64,000 bases of DNA from Solwaraspora sp. WMMD792. Lineage in GTDB: Bacteria; Actinomycetota; Actinomycetes; Mycobacteriales; Micromonosporaceae. The stretch is taken from NCBI RefSeq assembly GCF_029626105.1, contig NZ_JARUBH010000009.1, positions 186,001 to 250,000 of the forward strand. Reading direction: 5' to 3'. The position numbers and the translations under genes were made by a program. This document shows, one piece after another, positions 15,348 to 22,479 of the stretch; the first letter of the stretch is position 1; every line of letters begins with the position of its first letter. The notes under the pieces were generated by a model, which was given only the letters and a program-made list of their open reading frames with translations, was not told the DNA's origin and did not search any database.

Positions 15348-16676
15348 TCAGCCGGTCGGGGCGAAACCCGGCAGCCAGCGCCGCACCACGTCCCGGTACC
15401 GGGCCCGGGCCTCCAGCTGGCTGAGCACACCGATCGAGCCGAGCGTCACCCGGTGGATCAACAGATAGGCCGGCGGCAGGTTGAGATGCCGGCTCAGCTG
15501 GTACGCCGGTGACTTCGGGTTGGCCAGCCGGGCCGCCTCGTCGCGCAGCCACTGCCGGGTGAACTGGAACTCCTCGGCTGCCAGCGGCGCCAGCATCGGC
15601 AGCAGGAAGTCGAGCACCGCCGGGGCGTCGATCGGGTCGTCCGGTTTGATGAAACCCTCGTCGCGCAGCCCGGCCACCACCGCGTCGGAGTCCCCGTCGA
15701 GCGCCAGCCGGACCAGCCGGCCGATCGGCTCGGGGTGCCCGCCGGGCAGCCGGGCCACGGCGCCGAAGTCGACCACGCCGAGCCGGCCGTCGTCGAGCAG
15801 TCGGAAGTTGCCCGGATGCGGGTCGGCGTGCAGCAGCCCGGCCCGAGCCGGCGCGGAGAAGTGCAGCACCGCCATCAGCAGCCCGGCCCGGTCGCGTTGG
15901 TCCGCCGTACCGGAAGAAATGATCTTCGAAAGCGGGACGCCGTCGATCCACTCGGTGACCAGCACCCGGGGCGCGGCGGCGAGTACCGCCGGCACCATGA
16001 TCTGGTCGTCGTCGGCGTACGCGACGGCGAACGCCCGCTGCGACTCCGCCTCCAGCTCGTAGTCCAGCTCCTCGGCCAGCCGGTCCCGTAGCTCGTTGAG
16101 CAGCGGCTTGATGTCCAGCCCGGGCTGGATCGCCCGGAACATGGTGCTCAGCCGGGACAACTGCTTGAAGTCGGCGAGCAGGGCGTCGCCGGCCCCCGGA
16201 TACTGCACCTTGACCGCCACCGGTCGGCCCGCTGCGGAGCCGTCGCGCCACACCGCCCGGTGCACCTGGCCGATGCTGGCCGCGGCGGCCGGCCGGTCGT
16301 CGAACTCGACGAACCGTTCCCGCCAGTCGGCGCCGAGCTGCTCGGCCAGCACCTTGTGTACCGATCCGGCGGGCAACGGCGGAGCGGCCTCCTGCAGCTT
16401 GGTCAAGGCCTGGCGGTACGGGGCGGCGAGCTCCTCCGGCAGCGCCGCCTCGAACACCGACAGCGCCTGTCCCGCCTTCATCGCACCACCCTTGAGCTGC
16501 CCGAGTACGCTGAACAGCTGCTCGGCGGTGCGTTCCTGGATCTCGGTGGAGATCACGTCGGAGGCGAGCCCGGTGACCCGCTTGCCCAGCCCGAGGACGG
16601 TGCGGCCGGCGAAGCCGATCGGCAGCGCGGCGAGTTTGGCGGTCCTGGACACGGCCCAGCGCGGGATTTCGGTCAC
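15348..16676 (-). CDS. ABC1/UbiB-family atypical protein kinase
   Basis: A 442-residue protein with the ABC1 signatures in order: KAGQ (67-70, the KxGQ motif), AAAASIGQVHRA (Ala-rich loop), LHADPHPGNF (catalytic loop) and VDFGAVARL (metal-binding DFG). This family consists of atypical kinases/ATPases linked to quinone biosynthesis and lipid metabolism. The actinobacterial members next to whiB7 (Rv3197 in M. tuberculosis) have been described as ABC1 proteins tied to WhiB7-dependent macrolide resistance. The start is GTG. The protein lacks the C-terminal helices typical of UbiB. It is separated from the upstream ThiF-like gene by only ten bases, so the two are probably one operon. Confidence 0.92.
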   Translation of the reverse strand: MTEIPRWAVSRTAKLAALPIGFAGRTVLGLGKRVTGLASDVISTEIQERTAEQLFSVLGQLKGGAMKAGQALSVFEAALPEELAAPYRQALTKLQEAAPPLPAGSVHKVLAEQLGADWRERFVEFDDRPAAAASIGQVHRAVWRDGSAAGRPVAVKVQYPGAGDALLADFKQLSRLSTMFRAIQPGLDIKPLLNELRDRLAEELDYELEAESQRAFAVAYADDDQIMVPAVLAAAPRVLVTEWIDGVPLSKIISSGTADQRDRAGLLMAVLHFSAPARAGLLHADPHPGNFRLLDDGRLGVVDFGAVARLPGGHPEPIGRLVRLALDGDSDAVVAGLRDEGFIKPDDPIDAPAVLDFLLPMLAPLAAEEFQFTRQWLRDEAARLANPKSPAYQLSRHLNLPPAYLLIHRVTLGSIGVLSQLEARARYRDVVRRWLPGFAPTG

Positions 16677-16686
16677 CTGGCCATTG

Positions 16687-17793
16687 TTACCGACGATCGC
16701 GTACCGTGACCCCTCCCTGAGCGTGGCTCATGCCACCGGCGCCCGGCGCGTGGCCCACGCCATCGGCGGGGCTGCGCACCGGTGTGCAGCGGCGCGGCCG
16801 GCGCCGGTGGCAGTGGCAACCCTGGTGGGCCGGCCAGGCCCGGCGCCGCAGCCGGGCCGGGGCGTGCACCTCGATCGCCGCCCCGATCGTCTCCGGGCTC
16901 CCACCGTCGACGAACGCCAGGATCTCGGCCGTCCCGACACTCACCGCGGCCAGCAGGGTCGCCGAGTCGCAGATCGTCGCCGGGCCGATCGCGCACAACT
17001 GGGACGCCAGCTGCGGCCAGCCCGGATCCCGGTCCCGACGGTGCAGGTCCAGGCAGTTCAGGCACGGGGTACCGGTCGGCGGCACGAGCGGGCCGACTAC
17101 CGGCGTCCGGTCCCGGATGTCGACCAGCAGGTGGGCCTGCCGGTGCCGGGCGTAGCTCGCGGCGAGCAGGTTGGCCGGCCGGTCGGCGCCGAGCAGCACC
17201 GTCAGGGTGGCCTGGCCGCGCCGTACCGGGCGGGTCTCGACTCCCGGGACGGCCCGGCTGACGGCGGTGGCGACGGCGTCGCGGGCATCGCGCGTGCCGG
17301 CCAGGTCGATGGCGACGTGACCGATCCCCGCCTCGGCCACCGCGACGGCCAGCGGCCGGGCCAGCCGGCCCCGGCCGGTCAGCACGATCCGGGCGGCGGC
17401 ACGTCGCCGCAGGATCTGCGCCGGGGTGCCGGGAAGCTCGTCGCGGCGCAGCGCCAGGGCGGTCGCCTCGGCGGTCAACCGGTGCCGGGCGTGCTCCGGC
17501 AGGTTCGCTGGCAGCAGAGTGTGCGCGCCGACGATCAGGCCCCGGGCGATCAGCATGTCCAGCAGATGCCGGGCCTGGTCGGCCGGGACGCCGAGCCGGG
17601 CGGCGTGGTCCAGTACGGCGCGGGTCGACCGGCTGCCGTCGAGGAGGTCGAGCAGCCGGGACTGTGCCGGGTCGGTGAGGTCGAGCAGTACGGCGTGCGC
17701 CGGATCCGAGCCGAGCTGCAGGGTGGCGCGGTCCCGCCAGAGGCGGGCCAGGCCGGGCAACAGAGTCGGCCTGAGCAGGGGATTGGTGGGCAT
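16687..17793 (-). CDS. Leader-binding/ThiF-like protein (TOMM cyclodehydratase-related)
   Basis: A 368-residue protein. Residues 1-100 look like a winged helix of the RiPP recognition type (LLPGLARLWRDRATLQLG). They are followed by a degenerate Rossmann half (RIVLTGRGRLARPLAVAV) and the stretch VGPLVPPTGTPCLNCLDLHR shared with E1-like and TOMM leader-binding proteins. Cysteine pairs CLNC and CHC could hold zinc. The nucleotide-binding Gly-rich loop is poor, so adenylation activity is doubtful. No precursor peptide or cyclodehydratase partner lies nearby, and this is a conserved gene of the whiB7-UPF0182 block (compare Rv3196). The ATG at 17793 was chosen because sequence further upstream is DnaA-box DNA. 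No good ribosome site was seen. Confidence 0.75.
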   Translation of the reverse strand: MPTNPLLRPTLLPGLARLWRDRATLQLGSDPAHAVLLDLTDPAQSRLLDLLDGSRSTRAVLDHAARLGVPADQARHLLDMLIARGLIVGAHTLLPANLPEHARHRLTAEATALALRRDELPGTPAQILRRRAAARIVLTGRGRLARPLAVAVAEAGIGHVAIDLAGTRDARDAVATAVSRAVPGVETRPVRRGQATLTVLLGADRPANLLAASYARHRQAHLLVDIRDRTPVVGPLVPPTGTPCLNCLDLHRRDRDPGWPQLASQLCAIGPATICDSATLLAAVSVGTAEILAFVDGGSPETIGAAIEVHAPARLRRRAWPAHQGCHCHRRRPRRCTPVRSPADGVGHAPGAGGMSHAQGGVTVRDRR

Positions 17794-17834
17794 GAACAAC
17801 AGACTGTCACCGTAACGAAACGCTCGTTGGCTCG

Positions 17835-17896
17835 TTATCCACAGCCTGTGCCCCGCACATCCTCGGTTATCCACAGGTTCCGGCGGGTTTTCCACA
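17835..17896. promoter_or_regulatory. Cluster of three DnaA-box-like 9-mers
   Basis: TTATCCACA occurs exactly at 17835-17843 and 17867-17875, and TTTTCCACA at 17888-17896, all in the same orientation. Their starts are 32 and 21 bp apart, close to three and two helical turns. The cluster lies just upstream of the leftward ThiF-like gene. No dnaA, dnaN or AT-rich unwinding element is present, so this is not oriC. DnaA-regulated expression or DnaA titration is possible. Confidence 0.55.
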
Positions 17897-18004
17897 GCCC
17901 GGTCGGGGTGGTGTCGCGGCTCGGACATGACGCAGCGTGTAGTGGTGTGCCACTCGATGTTGGTCGGGGTGTTCTGTGGTGGGCCGTCGGGCGGGGCCGG
18001 CCAC

Positions 18005-18040
18005 GCGTCGAAGGGGCGGCTCCGGCCGCCCCTTCGACGC
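18005..18040. terminator. 16-bp hairpin after the DUF5679 gene
   Basis: Perfect arms of 16 bases (GCGTCGAAGGGGCGGC and its complement) enclose the tetraloop TCCG. The hairpin begins 12 bases after the stop of the leftward DUF5679 gene, at the expected place for its terminator. No T-run follows on that strand. Confidence 0.75.
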
Positions 18041-18051
18041 AGCGCCGCGAG

Positions 18052-18219
18052 TCAGACCTTGGCTTTGCCCAAGATCCGGTTGACTGTTGTGCCGCAGACC
18101 GGGCACTTGCCCTTGGCCATGTTCATGCCGGTCTTCGACACCTCGACGGTGCCCTCGAAATCGCGCTTCTCCTTGCACTTCACGCAGTAACCGTTGTAGG
18201 TCTGGGCCTGGTCGGCCAC
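18052..18219 (-). CDS. DUF5679 zinc-ribbon protein
   Basis: A 55-residue protein: GTG start, AGGAGG about eight bases upstream, and a terminator hairpin after its stop. It carries two CxxC pairs, CVKC (residues 12-15) and CPVC, forming a small zinc ribbon, then a basic tail ending LGKAKV. The sequence matches the DUF5679 family of short actinobacterial proteins, also found as a domain in larger nucleic-acid-associated proteins. A structural or RNA/DNA-binding role is likely but unproven. Confidence 0.85.
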   Translation of the reverse strand: MADQAQTYNGYCVKCKEKRDFEGTVEVSKTGMNMAKGKCPVCGTTVNRILGKAKV

Positions 18220-18634
18220 GGTGCCCCTCCTCGTCTCCTCGCCGGGTGGTTGCAGACCCGGCGTGCACCCGCTCGCGGCGACCGTCGGCGGCGCCGCGCG
18301 CTGGGATTTTCTCCGCGGCCACTGTTGACCGCCGGTCCGCGGACCCTACCCAGGACTGGGCGGTTCCATGTCAACAATTCACCGACACTGTGAGTAAGTC
18401 GACGTCGAGAGTGTGCATGCCGCAATAGATCGGATAAGTCAGATTCGCAGTGACACGCCGGGAGAAGATCCGCAGGTGGTCACCGGCCGGGGGGTGGAGG
18501 TGAAAACTTCTTCGTGATCGCCTACGGTGATCCTGGGCGGCTCGGGCGCGACGTACGGCGGTCGAGTGGGTAACTTTTTTCGCGACAATCGGCCCCAAAA
18601 GGGGTGATTCACCCTCGCTACGCCGTGTTGCCTC
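18220..18634. other. Intergenic region with a short palindrome
   Basis: About 415 bases between the divergent DUF5679 and metallopeptidase genes. It is less GC-rich than the flanks and contains T6 (18575-18580), CCCC-AAAA-GGGG (18593-18604) and the near-perfect palindrome GGGTGATTCACCC (18602-18614). A 75-codon leftward frame (18371-18598) has no family resemblance and no ribosome site and is not called. It must carry the DUF5679 promoter, but no clear -35/-10 pair could be assigned. Confidence 0.4.
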
Positions 18635-18665
18635 TTGCGTTCCCCTGGTCAGTACGGATTAGCGT
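18635..18665 (+). promoter_or_regulatory. Promoter of the metallopeptidase gene
   Basis: TTGCGT (18635-18640) and TAGCGT (18660-18665) are separated by 19 bases. The expected start of transcription falls at or next to the GTG at 18672, six bases after the -10 box. That makes the mRNA leaderless for the short upstream frame described below. Confidence 0.5.
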
Positions 18666-18671
18666 GCCATC

Positions 18672-18704
18672 GTGAGCGAAACCCGGGGCTGCGCGGGCCG
18701 CTGA
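18672..18704 (+). CDS. Ten-codon leaderless upstream frame
   Basis: A GTG that follows the promoter -10 box by six bases opens a frame of ten codons (VSETRGCAGR). Its TGA overlaps the ATG of the metallopeptidase gene (TGATG). Ribosomes starting at the 5' end of a leaderless mRNA would finish exactly on the next start codon, which lacks its own ribosome site. This suggests translational coupling through a short upstream peptide. It may have only a regulatory role. Confidence 0.4.
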   Translation: MSETRGCAGR

Positions 18705-19234
18705 TGGCAGGGGCGCGTAAGCCGGTCGTCGAGGTGCGGCGCAGCCAGCGCCGACGCCGGACGGTGTCCGCGTACCGGGAGGGCGAACGCGTCGTCATCC
18801 TCATCCCGGACCAGTTCTCCCGGGCCGAGGAGACTGAGTGGGTGGACCGGATGCTCGCCCGGCTGGCGGCCCGGGAGGAACGCCTCCGCCGGTCGGACAG
18901 TGAGTTGATCGGCCGGGCCCGCCGGCTGGTCGACCGCTACCTGCCGGAACACGCCCGGGTGGTGGTCCCGGCGAGCGTCCGGTGGGTGACCAACCAGAAC
19001 AGCCGCTGGGGGTCGTGCACCCCGGCGGACCGGACCATCCGGATATCCCACCGGATCCAGGAGATGCCGGACTGGGTCATCGACTACGTCCTGCTGCACG
19101 AGTTGGCGCACCTGGTCGTGCCGAGCCACAACGCCCGGTTCTGGGAGCTCGTCGGCCGCTACCCCAAGGCGGAACGGGCCCGCGGCTACCTGGAAGGGGT
19201 GGCGGCGGCCAGCGGCTTCGTCCTGGCCGACTGA
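18704..19234 (+). CDS. YgjP/DUF45-type M48-like zinc metallopeptidase
   Basis: A 176-residue protein with zinc motif HELAH in LLHELAHLVVPSHNARFW and the preceding RWGSCTPADRTIRISHRI, which together define the YgjP-like (DUF45) family. The second His-Asn stretch (SHNARFW) supplies the third ligand region. The N-terminal part is highly basic (RRSQRRRRTV). Family members are small soluble proteins, often annotated as M48-family or SprT-like metallopeptidases; substrates are mostly unknown. The ATG has no clear ribosome site and overlaps the stop of a ten-codon upstream frame, so translation is probably coupled to it. Confidence 0.85.
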   Translation: MAGARKPVVEVRRSQRRRRTVSAYREGERVVILIPDQFSRAEETEWVDRMLARLAAREERLRRSDSELIGRARRLVDRYLPEHARVVVPASVRWVTNQNSRWGSCTPADRTIRISHRIQEMPDWVIDYVLLHELAHLVVPSHNARFWELVGRYPKAERARGYLEGVAAASGFVLAD

Positions 19235-19318
19235 CCGACCTGCCGGCTGCACCGACTACGCCAACCACGCCGGGTGCGCCCCGGACCTGCCGAGTGCGCC
19301 GCCGCTAGAGTGGGTCAG

Positions 19319-19915
19319 ATGCGCCGCGCCGTGGTCATCCTCCTGCACCCGGTCGACTGGTCCCCGCCCGGCACCGACCCCGCCACCTGGCGGGCCGCCC
19401 TGGCCGAGGACCTGGTCGACCTGCTCGCCACCCTGAGCCAGGTGGAACCGGCGATCGCCGCGACCGCAGCCGACCTGCCGTTGGCCAGGTCGATCGCCTG
19501 GCCCGACATGCCGATCCACCAGCTGCCGGAGATCTCGGTCAACGCGGCGCTGGCCGCCGCCGCATCAGCCGGCTACGACCAGGCTGCGGTGCTCGCCGCC
19601 GACGCGCCGGACCTGCCCGGCCTGCTGATCGGCAAGCTGCTGCGGCCGATCACCACCCGGCCGGTGGCGGTGGCACCGGCCGGCGGTGACGGCGGGGGAC
19701 TGCTCGGCGTGGCGGCCCAACTGCCCGCGCCGGGCTGGTTGCCGACGCTGGACCTCGCCGCCGACCCGCAGGCCGTGCGGGCGGCGGCGCCGCACCCGGG
19801 GCAGGTGGCGGTCACGCCGCCCTGGCGTCGGCTGCGCGGCCCGGCGGACCTGGCGGCCCTGAACCCGGCCGTCGAAGGCTGGGAGACCACCCGCGCACTG
19901 CTGACCGCCGGCTGA
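19319..19915 (+). CDS. Nucleotidyltransferase/glycosyltransferase-like protein
   Basis: A 198-residue protein. The centre (AAVLAADAPDLPGLLIGKLL) resembles the nucleotide-binding core of DUF2064/CofC-like GT-A fold proteins, including the Asp-Xaa-Pro motif (ADAPDLP) that binds metal and substrate. The N-terminal Gly-rich nucleotide loop of true NTP transferases is absent; it starts with RRAVVILLHPVDWSPPG. TAGAGT (19306-19311) lies seven bases upstream of the ATG, so the mRNA is probably leaderless. It is convergent with the DUF2342 gene, with a 17-bp tandem repeat between them. The function is not established. Confidence 0.6.
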   Translation: MRRAVVILLHPVDWSPPGTDPATWRAALAEDLVDLLATLSQVEPAIAATAADLPLARSIAWPDMPIHQLPEISVNAALAAAASAGYDQAAVLAADAPDLPGLLIGKLLRPITTRPVAVAPAGGDGGGLLGVAAQLPAPGWLPTLDLAADPQAVRAAAPHPGQVAVTPPWRRLRGPADLAALNPAVEGWETTRALLTAG

Positions 19916-19920
19916 ACCCG

Positions 19921-19988
19921 GCCGGTCGGTCAACAGGGCTAGTCGGTCAACGGGGCCGGTCGGTCAGCGGGGCCGGTCGGTCAGCGGG
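19921..19988. repeat. Four tandem copies of a 17-bp unit
   Basis: The unit GCCGGTCGGTCAGCGGG is repeated at 19921-19937, 19938-19954, 19955-19971 and 19972-19988. The last two are identical, and the first two differ at two to four positions. The array fills the space between two convergent genes and covers the stop codon of the leftward DUF2342 gene (19981-19983). Slippage could alter the distance between the genes without affecting either protein. Confidence 0.9.
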
Positions 19989-21255
19989 GCCCATCGGCCG
20001 GCGGCTCCGGCTGCGGCGGCTCCGGCGGGTCGCCGCCGAAGTCGATGTCACCGAGGTCGAAGTCGGTCTTCGCCTGGGCGAACGCCTCCGGGTCGGCGAA
20101 GTCGTCGTCCGATGGCAGCAGGTCGGGGTGGCTCCACAGCGCGTCCCGGCCGTCGATCCCACGGTGGGCGTCCAGCGCGGCCCACAGCGCGGCCGCCTCG
20201 CGCAGCCGGCGGGGTCGCAGCTCCAGCCCGACCAGGGCGGCGAAGGTCTGCTCCGCCGGTCCACCGGCCGCCCGCCGACGCCGGAACGCCTCGGCCAGCT
20301 TCACGACGTTCGGCAGCCGGTCCCCGGCGGCGCTGTCGACGACGTGACACACCCAGCCCTCGATCAGCGCCAGGACCGTCTCGATCCGGGCCAACGACGC
20401 CTGTTGGGCGGGGGTGTCCTCCGGAGTGAAGATCCCCTCCATGGCGATCTCCTGCATCGACTCCGGATTCATCGGGTCGACTCGCCCGAGGGCGTCCTCG
20501 ATCGCCTCCCGGTTGACCGTGATCCCGGACGCGTAGGTCTCCACCGCTGCCAGCACGTGCCCCCGCAACCACGGCACATGCTCGAAGAGGCGCTGGTGGG
20601 CCGCCTCCCGCAGCGCCACGTACAGCCGGACCTCCTCCTCGGGCAGCTCCAGGCCGGACCCGTACGCCCGAATGTTGGCCGGCAGCAGCGCGGCGGTGCC
20701 GGCCGGGCCCAGCGGCAGCCCGATGTCGCTGGCCGACAGCACCTCGGTGGCGAGCGAGCCGAGCGCCTGGCCTAGCTGACCGCCGAACAGGGCCCCGCCA
20801 AGAGTGGTCATCATGGCGTGCATCGGGCCGAGCTGGCTGCGGGCCTCCGGCGGAACGAGGTCGCCCATCGCGCCGACCATCCGACCGGCCACCGGGTCGC
20901 AGAGCTTGCGCCACACGTCGAGCGTCCGGTAGATCCACTCGTTGCGGTTCCACGCCGCCGACGTGCGGGTCCCGGACGGGAACGTCGACGACGACTCAAG
21001 CCACAGGTCGGCGACGCGCAGCGACTCCTCGACGGTGTGCCACTCGTGCGGGTTGACCGACGGGTCACCCTCGGCGGCGAGTTGGCTGGCCGCCACCTGC
21101 CGGGCCAGGTCCCAGTTCACCGGACCGCTGCCCGGAGCGGCGAGCAGCTGCTGCAGCTGCGCCATGAACTGCTGCATCTGCCGTGGGTCGTTGGGGTCCG
21201 GAGGCTGGCCGCCGGGGAGCTGGAAGCCGAACGGAATATCAGGCACGCCCTCCAC
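19981..21255 (-). CDS. Zinc-dependent metalloprotease-like protein (DUF2342)
   Basis: A 424-residue protein of the actinobacterial DUF2342 family. Landmarks are NWDLARQVA, HEWHTVEESLRVADLWLE, REAAHQRLFEHVPWLRGHV and LALIEGWVCHVVD. The His-rich AAHxRLFEH segment is the family's putative metal site, since there is no classical HExxH. The C-terminus (residues about 380-424) is acidic and Pro-rich. It lies divergent from the PDZ-Lon gene in the same arrangement as Rv3195 and Rv3194c in M. tuberculosis, which suggests linked roles in envelope or protein quality control. The start may be the GTG at 21255 or the one at 21246. No secretion signal is visible. Confidence 0.85.
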   Translation of the reverse strand: MEGVPDIPFGFQLPGGQPPDPNDPRQMQQFMAQLQQLLAAPGSGPVNWDLARQVAASQLAAEGDPSVNPHEWHTVEESLRVADLWLESSSTFPSGTRTSAAWNRNEWIYRTLDVWRKLCDPVAGRMVGAMGDLVPPEARSQLGPMHAMMTTLGGALFGGQLGQALGSLATEVLSASDIGLPLGPAGTAALLPANIRAYGSGLELPEEEVRLYVALREAAHQRLFEHVPWLRGHVLAAVETYASGITVNREAIEDALGRVDPMNPESMQEIAMEGIFTPEDTPAQQASLARIETVLALIEGWVCHVVDSAAGDRLPNVVKLAEAFRRRRAAGGPAEQTFAALVGLELRPRRLREAAALWAALDAHRGIDGRDALWSHPDLLPSDDDFADPEAFAQAKTDFDLGDIDFGGDPPEPPQPEPPADGPR

Positions 21256-21350
21256 GGTACGCGGGCCACCGGCCGCAACGCCGCCGGTGCGTTCCGCTCA
21301 GCGCGAAGCTCCGCGTCACCGGCGGGACCGCAGTCGGTACGCTCAGGCGC

Positions 21351-22376
21351 ATGAGACGTCGCGGTGTCACGGTCATCCTCGGCGCGCTGCTCACCGCACT
21401 GCTCGCCTACGCCGTGCTCGCCGCACCGGTCCCGTACGTGGTGCTGGGCCCCGGCCCGACGGTCGACACACTCGGCACCGACGACGGCGCGGACGTCATC
21501 CAGATCACCGGGACCGACACCTCGACCTCGGCCGGTCAGCTGCGGCTCACCACCGTCGGTGTGCGCCCCAACGTGGGGCTGCGGGAGGCGGTCGCCGGCT
21601 GGTTCAGCGACGCCGAGGCGGTGGTGCCGTACGAGGTGATCTACCCGCCGGGGCAGACCCAGGAAGAGGTCGAGGAGCGCAACGCCGAGGACTTCGCGGC
21701 GTCGCAGACCAGCGCCGAGACCGCGGCGCTGCGCCAGCTCGGCTACCCGGTGCAGGTGCTGGTGAGGGCGGTCACCCCGGACGGGGCGTCGGTCGGGCTG
21801 CTCGACGTCGACGACGTGATCACCTCGGTCGACGGCACGCCGGTCAGCTCGGCGACCCAGCTGACCGAGCTGATCCGGGCCGAGCCGGAAGGCAGCACGC
21901 TGACCATCGGCTACACCCGCGACGGCCAGTCGGCCACCGCCGAGATCACCACCCGGGCCAGCGACGGCGGCCCACCCCGGATCGGCATCGAGATCACCGA
22001 GGAGCAGCCCAGGCCGTTCGAGCTGACCATCGACCTCGACGAGATCGGTGGGCCGAGCGCCGGGCTGATGTTCGCCCTCGGCATCATCGACAAGCTCGAA
22101 CCCGAGGACCTCACCGGCGGCAAGATCATCGCGGGGACCGGGACCATCGACAACGAGGGCAACGTCGGCGCGATCGGTGGCATCCCGCAGAAGCTGGTCG
22201 GCGCCAAGGAAGCGGGCGCGGTCGCCTTCCTCGTCCCGCAGGCCAACTGCGCCGAGGCGGTCGCGAACGCCGTACCCGACCTGCCGCTGCTGCGGGTGGC
22301 CACCCTCGACGAGGCGCTCGACGCGCTGGCCCGGCTGCGTACCGGCGAGAAGCCGACGCTCTGCGGCAGCGACTGA
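21351..22376 (+). CDS. PDZ-domain Lon-type serine protease
   Basis: A 341-residue membrane-anchored protein: one N-terminal helix (residues 7-25), a PDZ domain (about 130-205, with VGLLDVDDVITSVDGTPV) and a C-terminal Lon proteolytic domain. Ser236 in GGPSAG and Lys281 in GGIPQKLVG form the catalytic dyad. There is no ATPase domain, so proteolysis is ATP-independent and takes place outside the membrane. It corresponds to YlbL-like and Rv3194c proteins. TACGCT (21338-21343) is seven bases upstream of the ATG, so the transcript is probably leaderless. UPF0182 follows in the same direction after 103 bases, as in mycobacteria. Confidence 0.93.
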   Translation: MRRRGVTVILGALLTALLAYAVLAAPVPYVVLGPGPTVDTLGTDDGADVIQITGTDTSTSAGQLRLTTVGVRPNVGLREAVAGWFSDAEAVVPYEVIYPPGQTQEEVEERNAEDFAASQTSAETAALRQLGYPVQVLVRAVTPDGASVGLLDVDDVITSVDGTPVSSATQLTELIRAEPEGSTLTIGYTRDGQSATAEITTRASDGGPPRIGIEITEEQPRPFELTIDLDEIGGPSAGLMFALGIIDKLEPEDLTGGKIIAGTGTIDNEGNVGAIGGIPQKLVGAKEAGAVAFLVPQANCAEAVANAVPDLPLLRVATLDEALDALARLRTGEKPTLCGSD

Positions 22377-22479
22377 CACCCCGGTCAGGTCCACCTCAAC
22401 CGGCCCTGAGGTGGACACACCCCGTAGTCTTGGTGCCTGATCGCCCAGCGGATCACACCAACGTGCGGAGTACCTAGTC

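Noticed and set aside
16687-17793. RiPP (thiazole/oxazole peptide) biosynthetic cluster
   Set aside because: No precursor peptide, dehydrogenase or YcaO protein is nearby, and the gene belongs to a conserved housekeeping block.
17835-17896. Origin of replication
   Set aside because: Only three boxes are present, with no AT-rich unwinding region and no dnaA, dnaN or other origin genes nearby.
17794-17928. N-terminal extension of the ThiF-like protein
   Set aside because: The added residues are encoded by the DnaA-box-like repeats and do not resemble the family N-terminus; the ATG at 17793 begins the recognisable domain.
18371-18598. 75-codon leftward frame between DUF5679 and the metallopeptidase gene
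   Set aside because: No ribosome site, no domain and mixed basic composition; it overlaps likely promoter DNA.
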